Below, in pieces: positions 50,806-57,890 of a stretch of DNA of 57,890 bases (positions are counted from its first letter, which is position 1; every line of letters starts with the position of its first letter). The stretch is from an uncultured Spartobacteria bacterium (GTDB lineage: Bacteria; Verrucomicrobiota; Verrucomicrobiia; Chthoniobacterales; Chthoniobacteraceae). The notes under the pieces are model-generated. The model had not been told where the DNA came from. It saw only the letters and a program-made list of their open reading frames with translations, and did not search any database. The position numbers were made by a program, and so were the translations under genes. The stretch is taken from NCBI GenBank assembly GCA_903929475.1, contig CAIYUV010000131.1, positions 1 to 57,890 on the forward strand. The letters run 5' to 3'.

Positions 50806-51531
50806 ATGCCGCAAATTGACTTCGCCATCGGGCTGCTCTGGTATTTTGTCTATACCTACTCCACCGTCTGCCACGAGGCGGCGCACGCATGGGCTGCGCA
50901 CAGGCTTGGCGACGACACGGCGTATCATGGCGGTCAGGTTTCGCTCGACCCGATCCCGCACATGAAGCGCGAGCCTGTGGGGATGATTTTTGCACCTATC
51001 ATCAGCTTCTTCTATTTCGCCGCCCAAGGTATGACTTGGATGATGGGGTGGGCGAGCGCGCCCTACGACCCGCAGTGGGCGGCCAGATTTCCACGACGCG
51101 CCGCGCTCATGGCGATGGCCGGCCCGGCTGCGAATCTCCTTCTTGCCCTGCTCGCCGCAATTTTCATTCGTGGGGGAATTTCGGCGGGCTGGTTCGTCCC
51201 TGCAAACTCCTTCCATTTCGCCGATTTCGTCGCACCCGGACGGCCCGACAAACTACTTGAGATCGCCGCCGCACTGCTCGGCGTCACCTTTGCGCTGAAC
51301 ATCATCCTATGCTGTTTCAACCTCCTGCCGCTGCCTCCGCTCGATGGCTCGTGCATCCCGCTGCTCTTCCTCCGGGAAGACAAGGCCGAGGCATATCAGC
51401 AGATGCTCTGGACGCCCTCCATTCAGTTTATCGGCATGGCGGTCGCGTTCCGTGCGTTCGGCTCGTTCATCCATCCGATCCTCACGTTTTTCGTGAACCT
51501 CCTCTATCACGGGCAGGCGTATTACAGTTGA
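50806..51531 (+). CDS. Site-2 protease family (M50) membrane protein
   Basis: A protein of 241 residues. The zinc motif H23-E24-A-A-H27 (STVCHEAAHAWAAHRLGD) sits in the first TM segment, and the second zinc-binding motif region is NLLPLPPLDGSCI (N-x-x-P-x-x-P-x-D-G), in the third TM helix. This is the rhomboid-like short S2P group without a PDZ domain, similar to YwhC/SpoIVFB-type proteins. It is integral to the inner membrane and cleaves in the membrane. The start at 50806 (MPQIDFAIGLLWYF) gives the expected short N-terminus. Neighbours do not suggest a substrate. Confidence 0.9.
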   Translation: MPQIDFAIGLLWYFVYTYSTVCHEAAHAWAAHRLGDDTAYHGGQVSLDPIPHMKREPVGMIFAPIISFFYFAAQGMTWMMGWASAPYDPQWAARFPRRAALMAMAGPAANLLLALLAAIFIRGGISAGWFVPANSFHFADFVAPGRPDKLLEIAAALLGVTFALNIILCCFNLLPLPPLDGSCIPLLFLREDKAEAYQQMLWTPSIQFIGMAVAFRAFGSFIHPILTFFVNLLYHGQAYYS

Positions 51532-51595
51532 GGGAAAATGGACTTCCCCCGCGTGGCTTTCGCGGCATAGCGTGCCACCAACATATTTTTCACAG

Positions 51596-52489
51596 ATGAA
51601 AAAATTACTATTCGCCCTTCTCACCATCGTCTCGGTTCTCCATGCGCAAAAGGAGGACGCTCAGCCGGACGCGAAGCAAATTGCAGCCATGCAACACGCG
51701 ATGAAGACAATTGCCGAACTCGAATACAAAACCGGCGAAATCCCGCTCATCGGCGGGAAGGCAAAAATCAAACTCGGCGAAGACTTCCGCTACCTCGATC
51801 CCGCCAACGCCCGCAAGGTGCTCGTTGATATTTGGTCCAATCCCCCGGAAGCAGGCAGCACCCTCGGCATGATCGTGCCGAAAGGGATCAACTTTCTGGA
51901 CAACGATACATGGGTCGCAGTCCTCGAATGGAAGCCTGATGGTTATGTGAAGGACGAGGAATTTTCCTCCATTGATTTCAACAAGATGCTCGCCGACTTG
52001 AAAGAGGCCAACAAGAGCGAGAACGCGGAACGAATGAAGGGAGGATACGGGAGACTGGAACTCAGCGGATGGGCCGAGCAGCCGCATTACGACCGCAACA
52101 CACACAAACTCTATTGGGCAAAGTCATTCGACAGGGACGGCCCCGTTCAACAACTGAATTACGACATCCGCGTTCTTGGGCGTGAAGGCGTTCTTGAAGT
52201 CAGCATCATGTCCTCGATGCCTCAGTTCAATGACATCAAAGCTAAATCCTCCGGAATCCTCGCCGTAGTGGATTTTACCGAGGGCAACCGCTATGCCGAT
52301 TACAAATCCGGCGACAAAGTGGCCACCTACGGCATCGCCGGTCTCATCGCGGGCGGCGTGCTGCTCAAGAGCGGATTCTTCAAGGTGCTTTTGACCGCAC
52401 TCATCGCAGCCAAAAAATTCGTCGTCATCGGCGTCGTCGCCATCGGCGCGTGGATCAAAAAGCTCTTGGGCGGGCGCAAACAAGCGTAG
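51596..52489 (+). CDS. DUF2167 family membrane protein
   Basis: A protein of 297 residues with a signal peptide (MKKLLFALLTIVSVLHAQ). The large extracytoplasmic part has the DUF2167 pattern (GMIVPKGINFLDNDTWVAVL, WAEQPHYDRNTHKLYWAKSF, YDIRVLGREGVLEVSIMSSM). Two C-terminal hydrophobic segments follow (GIAGLIAGGVLLKSGFFKVL and KKFVVIGVVAIGAW), then a basic end. The family's function is unknown. The start at 51596 was chosen for the signal peptide. The GNAT gene begins 8 bp downstream. Confidence 0.9.
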   Translation: MKKLLFALLTIVSVLHAQKEDAQPDAKQIAAMQHAMKTIAELEYKTGEIPLIGGKAKIKLGEDFRYLDPANARKVLVDIWSNPPEAGSTLGMIVPKGINFLDNDTWVAVLEWKPDGYVKDEEFSSIDFNKMLADLKEANKSENAERMKGGYGRLELSGWAEQPHYDRNTHKLYWAKSFDRDGPVQQLNYDIRVLGREGVLEVSIMSSMPQFNDIKAKSSGILAVVDFTEGNRYADYKSGDKVATYGIAGLIAGGVLLKSGFFKVLLTALIAAKKFVVIGVVAIGAWIKKLLGGRKQA

Positions 52490-52497
52490 CTCCCAAT

Positions 52498-52986
52498 TTG
52501 AATCTCCGCCCCGCCACGGCAGCCGACATCCCGCTGATTCGCACCCTCGCACAGCGCATCTGGCGTGAGAGCTACCCCGGCATCATCAGCGGCGAGCAAA
52601 TCGAATTCATGCTCGGCTGGATGTATTCCACCGAACAACTCGCCAGCGAATTTGCCGCGTGCGTGCCGTGGGAATTTGTCGAGGAAAACGGCGAACCCAT
52701 CGGCTTTCTCTCCTACCAATTGGAGGAGGATAGCCGTGTGAAACTCAACAAACTCTACCTCATCCCCGAGCACCAGCATCGCGGACACAGCCGCACCCTC
52801 CTAGCCCACGTCTGCGAACGTGCCCGAGCACTCGGTGCACGCGAAGTCTGGCTGCAAGTCAACAAACGCAACGTCCGCGCCATCGCCGCATATGTGAAAG
52901 CCGACTTCCACATCGCGAGCGAAGCCGTCGCCGACATCGGCCACGGCTTCGTGATGGACGACTACTTCATGGCGAAGGCGGTGTGA
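52498..52986 (+). CDS. GNAT family N-acetyltransferase
   Basis: A protein of about 162 residues. A TTG at 52498 (LNLRPATAADIPLIRTLAQ) is the natural start of a GNAT fold; an earlier GTG at 52450 would overlap DUF2167. The acetyl-CoA-binding pattern V-x-L-x-x-L-Y-L-x-P-x-x-x-x-R/Q-G-x-G is present as LNKLYLIPEHQHRGHSRTLL, followed by the VWLQVNKRNVRAIAAYVKAD helix pair. The C-terminal [15 protein letters not shown] matches a second, orphan copy at 54518-54567. The acceptor substrate is unknown. Confidence 0.85.
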   Translation: MNLRPATAADIPLIRTLAQRIWRESYPGIISGEQIEFMLGWMYSTEQLASEFAACVPWEFVEENGEPIGFLSYQLEEDSRVKLNKLYLIPEHQHRGHSRTLLAHVCERARALGAREVWLQVNKRNVRAIAAYVKADFHIASEAVADIGHGFVMDDYFMAKAV

Positions 52987-52989
52987 GTG

Positions 52990-54450
52990 TCACCGCTTTT
53001 TCTTGGAGGTGCTCACAGGCTCCAACCATATTTTTGCCAGACTTTTGTCCTCAAGGATCGCTTTGCGAATAGCGTGGCGAACACACAGTAATTCTTCGGC
53101 TGGATTTTTGACGATCAGGGTTGAAGTAGCAGGAGAATACATAGCAAATCTATCTGGCCCAAAAACTACACCCCGGGGTTCAATGAATGCGCCCGGCGCA
53201 AATTTTTTCTGTTCTGTGTTGTTCCTAAACAGCGAAAGAGGAACCTTATATTCGCGAATAATATGGTTTTCCCTGTCTTGCATCTGCCGCGCGGTGATTC
53301 CCCATCGCCCATCTGGTTGCGCTCCAAACTTGCAGCCGAGATCGAAGAGCATCAGAAGCAGCGCATCCGCAGCATCTCCTCGTTTAAGTTTGAGACTTAC
53401 AGGGCCGAGTGATGCCAGCTTTGGTTGAAGAAACGGCCACTTTAGAAACGCTTCCTTGGTTCCCGGAATTTTCCGACAAGCTGTCCGTAATAGTTCCAAA
53501 GCTTCACCTAAAGTTGGCGCTTCAATTTCCAGATTTTTCGCCTCCGTAAAGCCGGGCGGCTCTGATGCATCAACCAACTCGATTTCACTGAGGTGTTGAA
53601 TAGCCTCAATTAAGTTGAGTTCGCCCTTGTTGAGTGGTGTAACCCAGTGGTTATTGGCCGTATCTTCGAGCGATGCGATATAACGACGTAGCTTCCAAAT
53701 TTCCTGCGTCGGGGCCTTGAGGGCGAGAACCGTATCGCCATTTTTCCATTGGACTTGGACTCTCTCATCGAGTTTTGCATCGAACAAGATTTGCTCCTTC
53801 CAACCCAACACACTGTTTAGCCAGCCTTGGCCGTAATAGTCGGTTAATTTTCTCCAATTCACAAAGGTATGAACTGAGGCAGGCACTTTGATTTCTGCTT
53901 GTTCGCCCCACCCTTCTACCGGTGGAGAAAAATAGATGCCATCACCCAAAGTCCCTACACCAGCAACAGTGTAACGATAGTATTTCATCTCCGACAGGTA
54001 ACTGATCGCATCTGCCACCTTAATGTCGCGAGCGTTTGTCCAAACACGAATTGGTTCGGGCTTTTGCTGTAGGCTGTCGTTTGCCGGTTCTGGTTGCCCA
54101 ACGGGAGTGCTGCTTGGCTCGGATGCCTCCGGAAGCGAAATTTCCTGTGGTGCAGGTGTCGGCGAGATTTTTCGGATTTCATCTTCCACCCGCTCTGGGG
54201 TGAAGAGCTTCACGCCCTTTCCTGTTGGATCGACAGAACGAATCAATTCCTCCAACAAACCCCACGCTTCCTCGTAGGTCACGTTGTTCCATTCAATCCG
54301 GGGGATGTTCAGTTGGATCACCGCGTTGATTCTCTCCTCGTTTTGTTTCACCGCTTTGTCCAAGTTGTCTTCCGACGACGGGGGCTGAGCCATGCACGAA
54401 GCGGTGGCAAAGAGGAGAGCGGCGAGCAGGCTTTTTGGTGAGTAGCCCAT
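52990..54450 (-). CDS. Exported protein with STN-like (secretin N-terminal-like) repeats
   Basis: A protein of 486 residues. Signal peptide MGYSPKSLLAALLFATASCM, possibly a lipobox-like Cys. Several segments of about 40-50 residues follow a beta-alpha-beta pattern typical of STN/secretin N-domains: IPRIEWNNVTYEEAWGLLEE; RVWTNARDIKVADAISYLSE; EIEAPTLGEALELLRTACRK; and VSLKLKRGDAADALLLMLFD. A Pro-rich linker lies between the first two (about 95-130). Near the end, YSPATSTLIVKNPAEELLCV resembles an N1-type secretin subdomain. No secretin beta-barrel follows, so it is not a full GspD. I infer a periplasmic adaptor or scaffold. It lies on the minus strand between the GNAT gene and acs, flanked by duplicated GNAT sequence. 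Confidence 0.65.
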   Translation of the reverse strand: MGYSPKSLLAALLFATASCMAQPPSSEDNLDKAVKQNEERINAVIQLNIPRIEWNNVTYEEAWGLLEELIRSVDPTGKGVKLFTPERVEDEIRKISPTPAPQEISLPEASEPSSTPVGQPEPANDSLQQKPEPIRVWTNARDIKVADAISYLSEMKYYRYTVAGVGTLGDGIYFSPPVEGWGEQAEIKVPASVHTFVNWRKLTDYYGQGWLNSVLGWKEQILFDAKLDERVQVQWKNGDTVLALKAPTQEIWKLRRYIASLEDTANNHWVTPLNKGELNLIEAIQHLSEIELVDASEPPGFTEAKNLEIEAPTLGEALELLRTACRKIPGTKEAFLKWPFLQPKLASLGPVSLKLKRGDAADALLLMLFDLGCKFGAQPDGRWGITARQMQDRENHIIREYKVPLSLFRNNTEQKKFAPGAFIEPRGVVFGPDRFAMYSPATSTLIVKNPAEELLCVRHAIRKAILEDKSLAKIWLEPVSTSKKKR

Positions 54451-54517
54451 GTGCGGAGGCTACGGGGGCAAATTTTCCGTTTCAAGGAATCCTATCATTA
54501 CTCACGGCAACGTAATG

Positions 54518-54567
54518 TCGGTCACGGCTTCGTGATGGATGACTACTTCATGGCAAAGGCGGTGTAG
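54518..54567 (+). pseudogene. Orphan copy of the 3' end of the GNAT gene
   Basis: These 50 bases match the last 50 bases of the GNAT gene (52937-52986) except for five positions. Read in frame they give [15 protein letters not shown] and a stop, identical in protein to the GNAT C-terminus. The base differences are a C/T in the His codon's predecessor, a C/T in an Asp codon, a G/A in an Ala codon (all synonymous) and two in the stop (TGA versus TAG). No upstream part of a GNAT gene adjoins it, so it is a remnant 67 bp before acs. Confidence 0.85.
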
Positions 54568-54634
54568 GCGAAACTTCATGCGAGACTTGTCGTGTGGGCG
54601 CGGGGCCGCTAGACACCCCAACCTTTCCAACGTC

Positions 54635-56599
<1,965 letters not shown>

Positions 56600-56613
56600 T
56601 CGCCTTCGCTCGG

Positions 56614-57528
56614 CTATTCCGTTTTGGGAACATCCGCTTCCACTTCGTGCAGCCGACCGTAGTCCACGGTCAGCCTGCCGTCTTCCATTTCGGTGTAAAT
56701 TTCCACGAAGCGCTTGCCGAAGTGGATGTCGCGCCAGCCGTAGTCGTGTTGTTTTTGGACGGGTGCCTGAATCACCGCATCCACGCAGACCACCGAGCCC
56801 ATCAGTCGCGTGTCTGTTTTTTCCAAATCCGCCACGGTCATTCCATGGAGCGGGCTCTGTTCATCAATCACGTGCCGCAGCGTGAGGGCGACGGGGAACA
56901 TGATCAGCCGGTCGAAGGTCAGCTTCAGCGTGTAAAAGCGGCGCGCGAAATCGCCCTCCTGGACAGGTTCGTTGCGCAGGAGCATGAGCCGGAACTCCGC
57001 TTCCACCATGGACTGATGGCGCATGTTTGCCACGCGCAGCATCAAGGTCGGCTTGCCATCGAACTGCGTAATCACCGCCGAATTACTGAACACGATGCGG
57101 GCCGTGGGGCGCGAGAAACGCACAAAGATCAAACCCGTGATCACTGCCATCCAAAACATGCCAATCACGATCTCAATAGTCGTCACGATGTGGCCGTATG
57201 TAGTGGCAGGATACATGTGGCCGTAGCCCACCGTGGCCAGCGTCTCCACGCTGAAAAAAGTGGCCTCAAGAAAATTCCCCGGCGGCAGTTCGGCGATGCA
57301 GCCACTTTGCGCAGTGTAGGCGACGGCGAAAGCCAGATTCAGCGCTACGAAAAAACCAAGCACGAGAGCGGCGAAGCGCGGCCAGCTCAGCGAAAGAATC
57401 CAGTGATACACATCGCGCCAGTCCCACGTCGTGGCGTTGATTTTCACGAACTCGATCTTTCCAGCCCGCACAGAAATCGGAGTGTCTTTCTTCTTCATGG
57501 CTCCCGGCATTGCTCCGCTGTTCCGCAT
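56614..57528 (-). CDS. Inward-rectifier (KirBac-type) potassium channel
   Basis: A protein of 294-304 residues; three possible starts (57528, 57510, 57498) are near each other, and the one at 57498 (MKKKDTPISVRAGKIEFVKI) is also plausible. An N-terminal slide-helix region is followed by TM1 (ALVLGFFVALNLAFAVAYTA), a pore helix and selectivity filter (TVGYG, residues 99-103), TM2 (VIGMFWMAVITGLIFVRFSR) and a cytoplasmic Kir beta-sandwich (FSNSAVITQFDGKPTLMLRV, MVEAEFRLMLLRNEPVQEGD, LTLRHVIDEQSPLHGM). The ARI segment after TM2 is the usual link to the C-terminal domain. It converges on acs with a 14-bp gap. Confidence 0.9.
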   Translation of the reverse strand: MRNSGAMPGAMKKKDTPISVRAGKIEFVKINATTWDWRDVYHWILSLSWPRFAALVLGFFVALNLAFAVAYTAQSGCIAELPPGNFLEATFFSVETLATVGYGHMYPATTYGHIVTTIEIVIGMFWMAVITGLIFVRFSRPTARIVFSNSAVITQFDGKPTLMLRVANMRHQSMVEAEFRLMLLRNEPVQEGDFARRFYTLKLTFDRLIMFPVALTLRHVIDEQSPLHGMTVADLEKTDTRLMGSVVCVDAVIQAPVQKQHDYGWRDIHFGKRFVEIYTEMEDGRLTVDYGRLHEVEADVPKTE

Positions 57529-57607
57529 TTGATGTCGAGCAAGTCCTCATTGGTCCTGTATTCCCAAAGGTGATGCGGTTGAAGAAAATCATCCAGACGA
57601 GACTATT

Positions 57608-57890
57608 TCACTTTGCGAGCGGTTCTTTTTTGAGGGCTACAAGGCTTAGCTTTTCGTCGTTTTCTAATCTCAGTGTCCGGCCTGTTTCACGGACAAGCAA
57701 TGCCATGGCAAGATGTTCGATTCGCCGTTCTGAGTGATTTATTAAAGTTCGATCTGGCATTCTGTAGTTCTCTCTAAGGAAACGCTGAATAAAGCGGCGA
57801 TCGTCTGAAAGTTTTCTGGGCGGCTGTTTTTTGTCTAACGAGTGGGAGTGGTATGTGGATTTTTGGACGCGAGAGGTGCGCGACAGGGCA
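57608..57890 (-). CDS. Partial open frame at the right edge, unknown
   Basis: On the minus strand a frame enters from the window edge and continues for 93 codons to a TGA at 57608-57610. Its readable part includes PPRKLSDDRRFIQRFLRENY, MPDRTLINHSERRIEHLAMA and a final KLSLVALKKEPLAK. The composition is basic and helical, and the AT content is higher than in most of the window, which makes a long chance frame less likely but does not exclude it. An internal ATG would leave only 50 residues. No family is recognised. The gap between this stop and the channel gene start (57529-57607) shows no feature. Confidence 0.35.
   Translation of the reverse strand, partial: ALSRTSRVQKSTYHSHSLDKKQPPRKLSDDRRFIQRFLRENYRMPDRTLINHSERRIEHLAMALLVRETGRTLRLENDEKLSLVALKKEPLAK

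Overview
The window looks like a chromosomal segment of a high-GC member of the Verrucomicrobiota, probably of the Chthoniobacter/Spartobacteria type. That placement is an inference from gene content: a Planctomycete/Verrucomicrobia-type cytochrome-DUF1549-DUF1553 protein paired with a DUF1501 protein, exported PQQ-type beta-propellers, a sulfatase, TIGR03118- and TIGR02597-like exported proteins, a PEP-CTERM protein, and many two-component genes. Shine-Dalgarno sequences are weak or absent before most starts, so starts were chosen from signal peptides, domain boundaries and gene overlaps.

Layout. Positions 1-1800 are a decayed accessory patch: a partial gene at the left edge, a 13-unit 21-bp tandem array, a nested palindromic element, a TIR-like gene broken by an in-frame TGA, and an 11-codon relic of a DNA methyltransferase start. 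Positions 1857-9412 hold a MarR regulator divergent from a four-gene run (two exported beta-propellers, an MFS carrier with a large extracytoplasmic helical insert, and a PaaK-like adenylate-forming enzyme). Positions 9540-13519 encode ExbB, ExbD and an exported TPR protein. Positions 13608-17079 hold a secreted Pro/Gln/Arg-rich protein divergent from a Cpx-like regulator/sensor pair whose sensor has a similar Pro/Arg-rich outer loop. Positions 17133-22935 hold the DUF1549/DUF1553 and DUF1501 pair and a VOC protein.

Positions 23033-27147 are housekeeping: a membrane protein-thiD-fdhD overlap operon, apaG, 5-formyl-THF cyclo-ligase and a metallo-beta-lactamase-fold hydrolase. Positions 27144-35248 carry a receiver-kinase fusion, a FadL-type porin, an OmpR-type regulator/kinase pair, sufS-sufU and a PAS kinase. 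rpoA and rplQ follow as a two-gene unit without the usual S13/S11/S4 genes.

Positions 37124-43750 contain a frameshifted sulfatase, a TIGR03118 protein and a very large TerB/FHA-like/ABC-2 fusion. Positions 43814-50552 hold two small exported or membrane proteins, a gspF-unknown-gspG type II secretion/pseudopilin module, a PEP-CTERM protein and a TIGR02597 protein; this part is more AT-rich than its surroundings. Positions 50806-57890 hold a site-2 protease, a DUF2167 protein, a GNAT acetyltransferase, an exported STN-like repeat protein flanked by a duplicated end of the GNAT gene, acetyl-CoA synthetase, a KirBac-like potassium channel and an open frame running off the right edge.

Functionally, the window is dominated by envelope work: sensing (four histidine kinases), energised transport (ExbBD), secretion (GspF/G), exported propellers and degradative enzymes. 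I see no CRISPR array, rRNA, convincing tRNA, intact transposase or prophage. The most unusual points are the remnant-rich left edge, the duplicated GNAT end around the 53-54.5 kb gene, the MFS/propeller cluster, the Cpx-like locus and the TerB-FHA-ABC fusion.
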